Notes: generated by a model from the letters alone, not told the origin. Counted from the stretch's first letter, positions 36,385 to 48,940 are shown. The stretch is DNA of 64,000 bases from Tillandsia leiboldiana (GCA_029204045.2 JAQNDB010000103.1:62001-126000); one strand, 5' to 3'. Translations and numbers: made by a program.

Positions 36385-38014
36385 AGTTGCACCATTTTGC
36401 ATTAATGAGCTCGGGCCGAGCTTCGTCGCCGGCGATCGCCGCCGCTCCGCGTCGTCGGCGGATGACCCAGGTGAGCTTGTAGGAGCTGTAGGAAGCTTCC
36501 CAACATTTTGCATGAGTTTAGTTGCAAAGTTTTTCCAACTTTGTTGTTGCACCATGGAGGGTAGCCCGAACCTCTCCTCCGGCCGCCGCCGCCGCCTCCG
36601 GGCGCCGGCCAAAACCTCAGGTAACCTCTAAAATCCATGCTTTAGTTTTCCTTCCATCTTAGAAACCCTAGGATTTGCTTCTTGCTGAGAACCAAACTCG
36701 GAATTTAAAGTTTAGTTAATGTATATATATAATGCGCACAAGGTGTTCGATGAAATGTTTCAAAGAAGAAAAGTAGGGAATTAGACTTCGAGCCAAATAT
36801 GAAAGTTGTTTAGAATCATCCCCTGAGCTCAGTGCTCACTTCAGATCAAATGGGATCTGTGTGGATGGGTGTATGGTGTATTGTCGAAGTGTTAGAGAGC
36901 AAAGAACTCGAATCTGTTGATCCAGCCACTGTGGACTGAAATTAGAGTGAGCACTGGTATCCTGGCATTGTCCAGAGCCGCTTTGATATACAAAGTTTTG
37001 TTGTTTGATGATTAGATTCCAAGTTGTAGACAGACCAACCTTAAAATGTAATGTTTGAACAAAACAATGTTCCGGGCTGTTTGCGAAGTTGCGACAGTGT
37101 GCCCTAGGTTAATTTGGGGTCACTGGACGCGATGCTCGCGTTAGATTTTGGGTTTGATGAGCCGAAGAATTAAAAAATGCGATTAAGCCTATGTTAGTAA
37201 GGAACTTTATGGCCCGAACTTTTCCTCGGGTTCCGTGCTGCCGCAAATCGGTGAGCACGGTGTTCAGCAAGATAAATGTCGCATGCTGGAAGTGACGGTT
37301 CGTTAAAATTAATTTCCAGTTAAAAGAACGAGCAAAAACAGTGCTCAAGCAGCGCTAAAATGCGATTTTAGGAAAGCCCCGAAGCCAAATTGGCCTTTTC
37401 GGAAGTGTAAAGTGATTGCTGTTCCGATCGAACATCGGTTTTAGTGAAGTGGCTTAATTAGTTTGTGGTTTGGGAATATGTGAGTCCGTCCCTGATCAGT
37501 ATTTCAGTTTCAGGACCTTGCAGTCTGACTCTGGCCCACGAGCCTTCTGTTGGAGTCGTTGGATCCGCCTACATTCAGGTGGGTTATCTTCGGTCCGGGC
37601 TTTATCTTTTCGGCCCTCTGTTTGCTTTAGTCCAGTCGGACACCGGTTCTTCTATTTAGCCCAGATTATGCTTGTGAGCCTTCTTCTGCTGATCTATTAT
37701 CCTTGCTTATACCTGGACATATACCTGCTTGATTGGTCATTAGTTAGATGATAGTTCATTAGCTCATATTGGACACATATATCATGTTTGCTCGATCATT
37801 ACATAGATTTGCTTTTATTCGGAGATACATATTTCTTGTATTCTAGACTGCATGATATATGATTGATATATAGACATCTGCATCCCTGTGGGGATTTCCG
37901 GCATGTTGCCGATTACCCGGTCTGTGGACCGCGAGATTTAGCATTCGCATTGTGATGATTGTGCACCTGCTGTTCGTTCGCGTACGCCATGGGATTGATC
38001 CCCCACATTGCGTT

Positions 38015-38028
38015 CTTTACCGGTAAAG
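38015..38028. promoter_or_regulatory. 14-bp perfect palindrome in the C 5' LTR
   Basis: CTTTACCGGTAAAG. The same palindrome occurs in B (1830-1843), A (3642-3655, 9741-9754, 28681-28694) and the second C LTR (43134-43147). D and B' carry it with one mismatch. Its function is unknown. Confidence 0.6.
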
Positions 38029-38871
38029 GGTCTGCTTGACCCGTGAGCTCGCCCCTCTTGTTGTATCACTGGGTACGGGGAGCCCCTTGGTTGTACCGAT
38101 ATGAGGAAAACTCTCGGCTGTACCTTTTTGGTACGAGGATCCTCTTGGCTATATCAATGGTACGGGGTTTGCGGTTCAGTTCTGCTAGGTGGAATCCAGG
38201 ATGATTATGATTGGCTCTGCATAGATATCTTCGCCTGAGGTCCCCGTGACCAACAGTGGCACCGGTTAGTACTTGTTATTCTTTGTTGATGCATAGCCGA
38301 TATTTCGATTTTCAGTATTACTTATCTGCAGTTCCTTATGATTGATTACCTGCCTAGTTAGCTTATCTGTGGATTCTGTTGATTATCAGTAGATCTGCTT
38401 TATTGTTCAGCTTTACCCTATGATCTTTACTATCCGCAGATTATTGTACCCAGTAGGTACGATTAGCTATTTCTCGGCTCGTCGTGCCCACTGGGATACA
38501 CTCCGGCGTGTCTCACACCCTCGGGTGACTGTTTTTCAGGTCGTTCGAGTAGAGGGGTGTCGGGACGATCCAGTGAGGCTGTCACGATAGAGCTGTCCCC
38601 CTGATGATTGTGGTTGACTCTGATTTATGTTATTTCAGCTTCTCGATTATTTGGATTATTCCTGTTGACTAGTCATTGTTTAGTTTAGATGTTGATTGAT
38701 CTCTGATTGATGATTGGATTTGCCTAGCCGTGCAGGTATAGGAGAGACCCTATCCCTGTGGATAGGGGATTTCCTATATGTGTGGCGGTCTGTTACGCCC
38801 GTTTTGCAAACTCTGATGTATTCAAAAAAAAAAAAAATTTCAGACCTGATTTTTAAACTCGGGGCGTGACA

Positions 38872-39774
38872 GATTAGATGGTATCAGAGCAATAGGAATA
38901 CGATGCCTAGGTTTGGCTAGGAACGAACCCTAGGATGACTTGTGTTCACGAGAGAGCGCAGGGTTTTGGCAAAATGGATTAGAGCTCAGGTGTGTTTCGT
39001 GTTCGCATTTTTGGGATCGTTGTTAGTAAAGGGTTAGCCGCGGTCATGGTTTCGGCCGTGGGCTTGATGTTTCAGTGGAGCCAAAGGGCTCGGATTAGTT
39101 ACAGTGGTTAAAAGTTAGACCACCGTTCTTGTCGTAATCGTCTAGCTGATGGCACAGCAGCAGAAGACTGCTTGTATTGCACCAGCCTTACAGTTTGCCA
39201 GAGATTGATCAACTTGTTGATCCTTCAATGTTTCCGTGTTATAGTTCAGTGGCCTACGTGCCCGTTGGTAATCCTGGTTTGTGTAGGATTTAAAATTTTG
39301 ACCTATGCGACAATTCTAGTGTGGTGTCAGTGAATGTTGGAATGTGGTTCCAGATTCTCGTGAGTTGTCAGGGTGACATTCATGACCACGAGATGGTAGT
39401 GACCCTCGGTAGATGTTATGTCATCGACATAGAGACCGTGATGGGAGGTATGTGACGTACCTTCAGATGTGAGTTGTGTCCCCAACTAGTTGTTGGCGAC
39501 AGATCTATGGTATTTCGCTTCTCTTTTGGTAAGCACGTTGGCGGCCGACAACGTACTGTCAAAAGAACTGAGGAAATACTCTGCCAGTAATGGGGAGTAC
39601 CAGATTGGGTCTAAAAGAGTAGCCTGAGAGTTGCTGATATTTTGTGACTGATTGTCACTACTGCGAACCTGTTAGAGGCTTAATAGTGGTTTAGTTAACC
39701 TTAAGCTTCGGGAACAAATTTTTTTTTTTAAGTTGTAAGTTTCGGGGACGAAACTTCTTTTAAGTTGTAAGTGA
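38872..39774 (+). other. Internal region of element C (903 bp, noncoding)
   Basis: It starts with GATTAGA and the primer site, then has a stretch similar to the leaders of A and D (CCCTAGGATGACTTG). A stretch near 39480-39580 resembles 54935-55025 of element D (CCCCAACT...TTGGCGACAGATCT), probably decayed polyprotein sequence I cannot assign. It ends with TTTCGGGGACGAAACTTC and GTAAGTGA. The expected purine tract before the LTR is poor. No frame longer than ~60 codons is credible. Confidence 0.8.
38879..38890 (+). other. Primer-binding site of element C
   Basis: TGGTATCAGAGC, 7 bp inside the 5' LTR end, matching the 3' end of initiator methionine tRNA. Confidence 0.93.
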
Positions 39775-42700
39775 TGTAGAAACTCGAAATATCTCATTTT
39801 AATAAATAGACTAAAAGCAAATTTTGAGCGGGTTTTAAATTCAGAAGACCCCTGTTAACCTAAATGGTCAATCGCCAGTGTGCAAGTTGCACGATTTACG
39901 AGGCAAAAAGGCTATTTTCCAATCCAGACATGATCTTGGAAATCCGAATTGACCGTTGCGATCGTCTCGTCGAACTGAGTGAGATTCATATTCAGCACTT
40001 TTCGATCTGACGGTCGGATCCTCCAGAAATCGGCAAAGAAGCGGGCGAAATAGCCGCGACCAATGTAACAGTGCTCTATGCACAGTGCACTTAAGTGAGT
40101 TACTGTATATGAATAGTAACCCTGATTTTCGGGACCCCGACGAATACAACGTTGACTAATTCACTGTTCGGAATCCGAATATAGTGATCCAGGTAGTCAT
40201 TTCGAACGGTTTCATCGTTCTGGACGCAATGGCACTGACGGAATTTCTGTTTGACGGCCCTAGAGCCTCGAAACGCGCGATAACTGTGTTTCGGTGCAGT
40301 ATAAGATGGAATTTAAAAATTAAAGAGCAAAATTTTAGCGAACCAAAATCGCTACCTGATAGGTTTCGTCGAGCCGGACATCGTGGTTGTCTCGAAAAGC
40401 GTGAAACACAGCTAAAATACGGCTTTTTTGCACAATGGTCCCTAGATTTCTTGCCTCGGATTATGTGCCACGGCTTGGAGAGGGACTTGTCTGTGAAACA
40501 AAAGTGCTGTGAGGGTTTGGGATCTGAATACAAGGAAGTAGAGGGGGCAAATTGCAAGTTGCACTATACCTATATAAGTGCACATTCCGAACTAGGGTTT
40601 TCCACAAACTCTAAACCCTACTCCTCTAAACCTTGCCCTAGCCGCCTGTCCCAACAGATTTCCCTCCTCTCTGCCGTGCTCCCCGGAGCCTCCCCGCACC
40701 GGCCGCCGCTTCATCGCCGGAGAAGCCCAAGAAACGATCTTGGACTCAGGCCTTGGGTGTTGTTGGAGAAGGAAGCTTCAAGGAGGCCAAGTTGTTTCAA
40801 ACCTTCCTGCGAACCCCTCTGTGAGGTCGACACCCAGCCTGGGTGAAGCCGCAGCCGAGCGCCGCCGCGGCCACCACCCTTCTTCTCCAATATCTCCGGC
40901 GAGGTAAGAGGATGGAATTAATTTAATTTAACTGGCTCGGGGGTGGGTCTAAAGTGTTGCTGACGTCGATACGATCTTCTCTGTGAAACCCGAGCCGCCG
41001 CCGTCGACCCTGGTGCCGGCGGAAGCCACGCGTTGCCGAAAAACGATAATCGGCCGAGCTTCATCACGGGTTCCATCCGGCCGTCAAAACCTTTATCAAG
41101 ACCGTTGATATTGACTTTCTCGGTTATTGCAAGCTTCTCACGAAGTTTGGATTGGATCGGATGAAGATCGGCGGAGATCAAGCATGCCCTAGAACCGGCC
41201 GTTTTTGAACCGCGGTCGTTTCTTGCCGTCCGGCGCCGCCGCAGCCCCGAGCCGTCGTCCAACTACCCAGCAAGCACCGGGGGATCGAGAGGATCACTTT
41301 TATCCATCTTGCGCCGGCCCAGACCTCGCCGGCCGGAATCCGCCATTAATGGTGGTCATCTTCACCGAGCTTGGAGAATTTGATCTCCGGCGATCGCCGG
41401 AGCTCCGTCAGATGGGATAACGGCTCAGGTGAGTTCCCTTGGTCCTTGTGAAGCTCCCCGTGCACTTGCATGTCAGTCCTAATGTCGGGTTTGTTTGCAC
41501 CAGAGTTGCACCATTTTGCATTAATGAGCTCGGGCCGAGCTTCGTCGCCGGCGATCGCCGCCGCTCCGCGTCATCGGCGGATGACCCAGGTGAGCTTGTA
41601 GGAGCTGTAGGAAGCTTCCCAACATTTTGCATGAGTTTAGTTGCAAAGTTTTTCCAACTTTGTTGTTGCACCATGGAGGGTAGCCCGAACCTCTCCTCCG
41701 GCCGCCGCCGCCACCTCCGGGCGCGGGCCAAACCCTCAGGTAACCTCTAAAATCCATGCTTTAGTTTTCCTTCCATCTTAGAAACCCTAGGATTTTCTTC
41801 TTGCTGAGAACCAAACTCAGAATTTAAAGTTTAGTTGATGTATATATATAATGCCCACAAGGTGTTCGATGAAATGTTTCAAAGAAGAAAAGTAGGGAAT
41901 TAGACTTCGAGCCAAATATGAAAGTTGTTTAGAATCATCCCCTGAGCTCAGTGCTCACTTCAGATCAAATGGGATCTGTGTGGATGGGTGTATGGTGTAT
42001 TGTCGAAGTGTTAGAGAGCAAAGAACTCGAATCTGTTGATCCAGCCACTGTGGACTGAAATTAGAGTGAGCACTGGTATCCTGGCATTGTCCAGAGCCGC
42101 TTTGATATACAAAGTTTTGTTGTTTGATGATTAGATTCCAAGTTGTAGACAGACCAACCTTAAAATGTAATGTTTGAACAAAACAATGTTCCGGGCTGTT
42201 TGCGAAGTTGCGACAGTGTGCCCTAGGTTAATTTGGGGTCACTGGACGCGATGCTCGCGTTAGATTTTGGGTTTGATGAGCCGAAGAATTAAAAAATGCG
42301 ATTAAGCCTATGTTAGTAAGGAACTTTATGGCCCGAACTTTTCCTCGGGTTCCGTGCTGCCGCAAATCGGTGAGCACGGTGTTCAGGAAGATAAATGTCG
42401 CCTGCTGGAAGTGACGGTTCGTTAAAATTAATTTCCAGTTAAAAGAACGAGCAAAAACAGTGCTCAAGCAGCGCTAAAATGCGATTTTCGGAAAGCCCCG
42501 AAGCCAAATTGGTCTTTTCGGACGTGTAAAGTGATTGCTGTTCCGATCGAACATCGGTTTTAGTGAAGTGGCTTAATTAGTTTGTGGTTTGGGAATATGT
42601 GAGTCCGTCCCTGATCAGTATTTCAGTTTCAGGACCTTGCAGTCTGACTCTGGCCCACGAGCCTTCTGTTGGAGTCGTTGGATCCGCCTACATTCAGGTG

Positions 42701-43990
42701 GGTTATCTTCGGTCCGGGCTTTATCTTTTCGGCCCTCTGTTTGCTTTAGTCCAGTCGGACACCTGTTCTTCTATTTAGCCCAGATTATGCTTGTGAGCCT
42801 TCTTCTGCTGATCTATTATCCATGCTTATACCTGGACATATACCTGCTTGATTGGTCATTAGTTAGATGATAGTTCATTAGCTCATATTGGACACATATA
42901 TCATGTTTGCTCGATCATTACATAGATTTGCTTTTATTCGGAGATACATATTTCTTGTATTCTAGACTGCATGATATATGATTGATATATAGACATCTGC
43001 ATCCCTGTGGGGATTTCCGGCATGTTGCCGATTACCCGGTCTGTGGACCGCGAGATTTAGCATTCGCATTGTGATGATTGTGCACCTGCTGTTCGTTCGC
43101 GTACGCCATGGGATTGATCCCCCACATTGCGTTCTTTACCGGTAAAGGGTCTGCTTGACCCGTGAGCTCGCCCCTCTTGTTGTATCACTGGGTACGGGGA
43201 GCCCCTTGGTTGTACCGATATGAGGAAAACTCTCGGCTGTACCTTTTTGGTACGAGGATCCTCTTGGCTATATCAATGGTACGAGGTTTGCGGTTCAGTT
43301 CTGCTAGGTGGAATCCAGGATGATTATGATTGGCTCTGCATAGATATCTTCGCCTGAGGTCCCCGTGACCAACAGTGGCACCGGTTAGTACTTGTTATTC
43401 TTTGTTGATGCATAGCCGATATTTCGATTTTCAGTATTACTTATCTGCAGTTCCTTATGATTGATTACCTGCCTAGTTAGCTTATCTGTGGATTCTGTTG
43501 ATTATCAGTAGATCTGCTTTATTGTTCAGCTTTACCCTATGATCTTTACTATCCGCAGATTATTGTACCCAGTAGGTACGATTAGCTATTTCTCGGCTCG
43601 TCGTGCCCACTGGGATACACTCCGGCGTGTCTCACACCCTCGGGTGACTGTTTTTCAGGTCGTTCGAGTAGAGGGGTGTCGGGACGATCCAGTGAGGCTG
43701 TCACGATAGAGCTGTCCCCCTGATGATTGTGGTTGACTCTGATTTATGTTATTTCAGCTTCTCGATTATTTGGATTATTCCTGTTGACTAGTCATTGTTT
43801 AGTTTAGATGTTGATTGATCTCTGATTGATGATTGGATTTGCCTAGCCGTGCAGGTATAGGAGAGACCCTATCCCTGTGGATAGGGGATTTCCTATATGT
43901 GTGGCGGTCTGTTACGCCCGTTTTGCAAACTCTGATGTATTCAAAAAAAAAAAAAATTTCAGACCTGATTTTTAAACTCGGGGCGGGACA
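39775..43990 (+). repeat. 3' LTR of element C
   Basis: The 4216-bp LTR lacks 30 bp present in the first LTR near 35236-35265 and ends GGGGCGGGACA, with one change in the usual terminus. A TATA box is at 40571-40578 and the 75-bp intron-like segment at 41429-41503, where the branch site reads CTAAT. Confidence 0.93.
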
Positions 43991-44019
43991 ATAAGAGGGC
44001 CGGCCGGCACAATGTTGTC

Positions 44020-44138
44020 GGATGTGATCATACCAGCACTAAAGCACCGGATCCCATCAGAACTCCGTAGTTAAGTGTGCTTGGGCGAGAGTAGTACTAG
44101 GATAGGTGACCCTTTGGGAAGTCCTCGTGTTGCATCCT
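44020..44138 (+). rRNA. 5S rRNA gene, copy 17
   Basis: The copy has 119 nt with C6T, C49T, G85A, C94T, C95T and C119T. The base just upstream of its ATAAGA box is the last base of element C. The box itself survives because it is the target duplication. Confidence 0.94.
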
Positions 44139-44802
44139 CCATTATTTTGCAAATTTTCCCGGCTGTTTTTATTTCGGACTCAAATTTTAAATTTTTTTTT
44201 TTATTCTAGATTTAAAATTAAATGTAAATTTTAATTTTTCAAATGACAAATTTCAAAATATTATTTTCGAATCTTAAATTTTAAGTTTAAAAATATAAAT
44301 ATTTAAAAATGTAGATTTGATATTTCAAATTGCAATTTTTACTTTTAATTTTACCTTTAAATTTTCAATTTTTAAATTTTGATTTTAGATTTTAAATTGA
44401 AAATTTAAATTTTGATTTAAAAATTTAAAATGCAAATTTTGAAATTTAAATTATAAATTAATATTTTAAATTAAAATGTCGAATTTTAAATTTTCTTGTG
44501 CAAATTTAAATTTCAATTCGAAATTCAAATTATTCTAAAATAAGATTTAGAAAAAAATATTATTAGCAAACAGAGAAATTTTTTACCAGATTGTTTTAAA
44601 AAATAAACTTTCCGTCTAATCTCAGCCAAACGCGCGACAGTCTTTTGGCAAAATCAATTCGGACCAAACTATTACCGCTTACCGAAATTGGACGTTGAGC
44701 CTTCTTCTTCTTCTTCTTCTTCTTCTATGCGCTGCACGTCCAAAACGGGCGCCCGCGCGCGAAGCTATGGCCGCCTTGCCGAACCGGGCGCGAGGCGGCG
44801 CC

Positions 44803-44831
44803 ATAAGAGGGCCGGCCGGCACAATGTTGTC
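44803..44831 (+). promoter_or_regulatory. 5S upstream promoter (representative, copy 18)
   Basis: ATAAGA at -29 to -24, GC at -13/-12 and C at -1 relative to 44832. This is the layout known for plant 5S genes (a TATA-like box near -28, GC near -12, C at -1), recognised by the Pol III machinery together with the internal A-box, IE and C-box. Nearly every unit in the window keeps it. Confidence 0.75.
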
Positions 44832-44950
44832 GGATGCGATCATACCAGCACTAAAGCACCGGATCCCATCAGAACTCCGCAGTTAAGTGTGCTTGGGCGA
44901 GAGTAGTACTAGGATGGTTGACCCCGTGGGAAGTCCTCGTGTTGCATCCC
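44832..44950 (+). rRNA. 5S rRNA gene, copy 18
   Basis: The copy has 119 nt with G87T and C95G only. Its upstream box and T4 terminator are intact. Confidence 0.96.
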
Positions 44951-44956
44951 CCATTA

Positions 44957-44960
44957 TTTT
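44957..44960 (+). terminator. Pol III terminator (representative, copy 18)
   Basis: A run of four T (CATTATTTTGC) lies 7-10 nt after the end of the gene. The longer T run about 65 nt downstream could act as a backup. The same layout follows nearly every copy. Confidence 0.65.
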
Positions 44961-45658
44961 GCAAATTTTCCCGGCTGTTTTAATTTCGGACTCAAATTTT
45001 AAATTTTTTTTTTTTTATTCTAGATTTAAAATTAAATGTAAATTTTAATTTTTCAAATGACAAATTTCAAAATATTATTTTCGAATCTTAAATTTTAAGT
45101 TTAAAAATATAAATATTTAAAAATGTAGATTTGATATTTCAAATTACAATTTTTACTTTTAATTTTACCTTTAAATTTTCAATTTTTAAATTTTGATTTT
45201 AGACTTTAAATTGAAAATTTAAATTTTGATTTAAAAATTTAAAATGCAAATTTTGAAATTTCAAATTATAAATTAATATTTTAAATTAAAATGTCGAATT
45301 TTAAATTTTCTTGTGCAAATTTAAATTTTAATTCGAAATTCAAATTATTCTAAAATAAGATTTAGAAAAAAATATTATTAGCAAACAGAGAAATTTTTTA
45401 CCAGATTGTTTTAAAAAATAAACTTTCCGTCTAATCTCAGCCAAACGCGCGACAGTCTTTAGGCAAAATCAATTCGGACCAAACTATTACCGCTTACCGA
45501 AATTGGACGTTGAGCCTTCTTCTTCTTCTTCTTCTTCTTCTTCTTCTTCTTCTATGCGCTGCACGTCCAAAACGGGCGCCCGCGCGCGAAGCTATGGCCG
45601 CCTTGCCGAACCGGGCGCGAGGCGGCGCCATAAGAGGACCGGCCGGCATAATGTTGTT

Positions 45659-45777
45659 GGATGCGATCATACCAGCACTAAAGCACCGGATTCAATCTGA
45701 ACTCCGCAGTTAAGTGTGCTTGGGCGAGAGTAGTACTAGGATGGGTGACCCCCTGGGAAGTCCTCGTGTTGAATCCC
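45659..45777 (+). rRNA. 5S rRNA gene, copy 19
   Basis: The copy has 119 nt with C34T, C36A, A40T and C114A. C114A and A40T are shared with copy 22, as is a tract of 12 TTC/TCT units upstream. Confidence 0.94.
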
Positions 45778-46481
45778 TCTTTATTTTGCAAATTTTCCCG
45801 GCTGTTTTTATTTCGGACTCAAATTTTAAATTTTTTTTTTTTATTCTAGATTTAAAATTAATTGTAAATTTTAATTTTTCAAATGACAAATTTCAAAATA
45901 TTATTTTCGAATCTTAAATTTTAAGTTTAAAAATATAAATATTTAAAAATGTAGATTTGATATTTCAAATTGCAATTTTTACTTTTAATTTTACCTTTAA
46001 ATTTTCAATTTTTAAATTTTGATTTTAGACATTAAATTGAAAATTTAAATTTTGATTTAAAAATTTAAAATGCAAATTTTGAAATTTCAAATTATAAATT
46101 AATATTTTAAATTAAAATGTCGAATTTTAAATTTTCTTGTGCAAATTTAAATTTCAATTCGAAATTCAAATTATTCTAAAATAAGATTTAGAAAAAAATA
46201 TTATTAGCAAACAGAGAAATTTTTTACCAGATTGTTTTAAAAAATAAACTTTCCGTCTAATCTCCGCCAAACGCGCGACAGTTTTTAGGCAAAATCAATT
46301 CGGACCAACCTATTACCGCTTACCGAAATTGGACGTTGAGCCTTCTTCTTCTTCTTCTTCTTCTTCTTTTTCTTCTATGCGCTGCACGTCCAAAACGGGC
46401 GCCCGCGCGCGAAGCTATGGCCGCCTTGCCGAACCGGGCGCGTGGCGGCGCCATTAGAGGGCCGGCTGGCACAATGTTGTC

Positions 46482-46600
46482 GGATGCGATCATACCAGCA
46501 CTAAAGCAACGGATCCCATCATAACTCCGCAGTCAAGTGTGCTTGTGCGAGAGTAGTACTAGGATGGGTGACCCCCTGGGAAGTCCTCGTGGTTCATCCC
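46482..46600 (+). rRNA. 5S rRNA gene, copy 20
   Basis: The copy has 119 nt with C28A, G41T, T53C, G65T, T111G and G113T. T53C and G65T fall in or next to the A-box, and the upstream box reads ATTAGA. Its unusual 3' end GTGGTTCATCCC is shared with broken copy 13. Confidence 0.92.
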
Positions 46601-47296
46601 CCTTTATTTTGCAAATTTTTCCGGCTGTTTTTATTTCAGACTCAAATTTAAAATTTTTTTTTTTTATTCTAGATTTAAAATTAAATGTAAATTTTAATTT
46701 TTCAAATGACAAATTTCAAAATATTATTTTCGAATCTTAAATTTTAAGTTTAAAAATATAAATATTTAAAAATGTAGATTTGATATTTCAAATTGCAATT
46801 TTTATGTTTAATTTTACCTTTAAATTTTCAATTTTTAAATTTTAATTTTAGACTTTAAATTGAAAATTTAAATTTTGATTTAAAAATTTAAAATGCAAAT
46901 TTTGAAATTTCAAATTATAAATTAATATTTTAAATTAAAATGTCGAATTTTAAATTTTCTTGTGCAAATTTAAATTTCAATTCGAAATTCAAATTATTCT
47001 AAAATAAGATTTAGAAAAAAAATATTTTTAGCAAACAAAGAAATTTTTTACCAGATTGTTTTAAAAAATAAACTTTCCGTCTAAGCTCTCCCAAACGCGC
47101 GATAGTTTTTAGGCAAAATCAATTCGGACCAAACTATTACCGCTTACGGAAATTGGACGTTGAGCCTTATTATTATTCTTCTTCTTCTTCTATGCGCTGC
47201 ACGTCCAAAACGGGCGCCCGCGTGCGAAGTTATGGCCGCCTTGCCGAACCGGGCGCGTGGCGGCGCCATAAGAGGGCCGGCCGGCACAATGTTGTC

Positions 47297-47415
47297 GGAT
47301 GTGATCATACCAGCACTAAAGCACCATATTCCATCGGAACTTCGCAGTTAAGTGTGCTTGGGCGAGAGTAGTACTAGGATGGGTGACCCCCGGGGAAGTC
47401 CTCGTGTTGCATCAC
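47297..47415 (+). rRNA. 5S rRNA gene, copy 21
   Basis: The copy has 119 nt with C6T, G30A, G31T, C34T, A40G, C46T, T96G and C118A. It is among the more divergent copies of block 3. Confidence 0.92.
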
Positions 47416-48123
47416 CCTTTATTTTGCAAATTTTCCCGGCTGTTTTTATTTCGGACTCAAATTTTAAATTTTTTTTTTTCTATTCTAGATTTAAAATTAA
47501 ATGTAAATTTTAATTTTTCAAATGACAAATTTCAAAATATTATTTTCGAATCTTAAATTTTAAGTTTAAAAATATAAATATTTAAAAATGTAGATTTTAT
47601 ATTTCAAATTGCAATTTTTACTTTCAATTTTACCTTTAAATTTTCAATTTTTAAATTTTGATTTTAGACTTTAAATTGAAAATTTAAATTTTGATTTAAA
47701 AATTTAAAATGTAAATTTTGAAATTTCAGATTATAAATTAATATTTTAAATTAAAATGTCGAATTTTAAATATTCTTGTGCAAATTTAAATTTCAATTCG
47801 AAATTCAAATTATTCTAAAATAAGATTTAGAAAAAAATATTATTAGCAAACAGAGAAATTTTTTACCAGATTGTTTTAAAAAATAAGCTTTCCGTCTAAG
47901 CTCTGCCAAACGCGCGACAGTCTTTAGGCAAAATCAATTCGGACCAAACTATTACCGCTTACCGAAATTGGACGTTGAGCCTTCTTCTTCTTCTTCTTCT
48001 TCTTCTTCTTCTTCTTCTATGCGCTGCACGTCCAAAACGGGCGCCCGCGCGCGAAGCTATGGCCGCCTTGCCGAACCGGGCGCGAGGCGGCGCCATAAGA
48101 GGGCCGGCCGGCATAATGTTGTC

Positions 48124-48242
48124 GGATGCGATCATACCAGCACTAAAGCACCGGATTCCATCTGAACTCCGCAGTTAAGTGTGCTTGGGCGAGAGTAGTA
48201 CTAGGATGGGTGACCCCCTGGGAAGTCCTCGTGTTGAATCCC
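48124..48242 (+). rRNA. 5S rRNA gene, copy 22
   Basis: The copy has 119 nt with C34T, A40T and C114A, 2465 bp after copy 19. Confidence 0.95.
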
Positions 48243-48940
48243 TCTTTATTTTGCAAATTTTCCCGGCTGTTTTTATTTCGGACTCAAATTTTAAATTTTT
48301 TTTTTTTATTCTAGATTTAAAATTAAATGTAAATTTTAATTTTTCAAATGACAAATTTCAAAATATTATTTTCGAATCTTAAATTTTAAGTTTAAAAATA
48401 TAAATATTTAAAAATGTAGATTTGATATTTCAAATTGCAATTTTTACTTTTAATTTTACCTTTAAATTTTCAATTTTTAAATTTTGATTTTAGACTTTAA
48501 ATTGAAAATTTAAATTTTGATTTAAAAATTTAAAATGCAAATTTTGAAATTTCAAATTATAAATTAATATTTTAAATTAAAATGTCGAATTTTAAATTTT
48601 CTTGTGCAAATTTAAATTTCAATTCGAAATTCAAATTATTCTAAAATAAGATTTAGAAAAAAATATTATTAGCAAACAGAGAAATTTTTTACCAGATTGT
48701 TTTAAAAAATAAACTTTCCGTCTAAGCTCAGCCAAACGCACGACAGTTTTTAGGCAAAATCAATTCGGACCAAACTATTACCGCTTACCGAAATTGGACG
48801 TTGAGCCTTCTTCTTCTTCTTTTTCTTCTTCTTCTATGCGCTGCACGTCCAAAACGGGCGCCCGCGCGCGAAGCTATAGCCGCCTTGCGGAACCGGGCGC
48901 GAGGCGGCGCCATAAGAGGGCCGGCCGGCACAATGTTGTC

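Larger units (their letters stand above)
34626..38871 (+). repeat. 5' LTR of element C
   Basis: The 4246-bp LTR starts TGTAGAAACTCG and ends CTCGGGGCGTGACA. In order it has a U3-like part, a TATA box near 35452, GC-rich leader modules with splice-like sites (about 35500-36620), the hairpin chain (about 37880-38030), the palindrome (38015-38028), the GTACCCAGTAGGTAC block (about 38448) and a terminal module with an A tract. Confidence 0.93.
34626..43990 (+). mobile_element. Element C: LARD-like retrotransposon without coding capacity
   Basis: The element has 9365 bp, with TG...CA ends, LTRs of 4246 and 4216 bp and an internal region of only 903 bp. The initiator-Met primer site and the TTTCGGGGACGAAA motif are present, but no gag or pol can be read. 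Removing the element and one duplication restores a 5S unit of 814 bp, so insertion was clean. The LTRs differ at roughly 1% of sites by eye, plus one 30-bp deletion in the second. Movement would depend entirely on proteins from other elements. Confidence 0.93.

Noticed and set aside
38872..39774. Possible protease or other gene in the interior of C
   Set aside because: Short peptides such as GRCYVIDIETV can be read, but stops are frequent and no catalytic motif is present. Only vague similarity to part of D remains.
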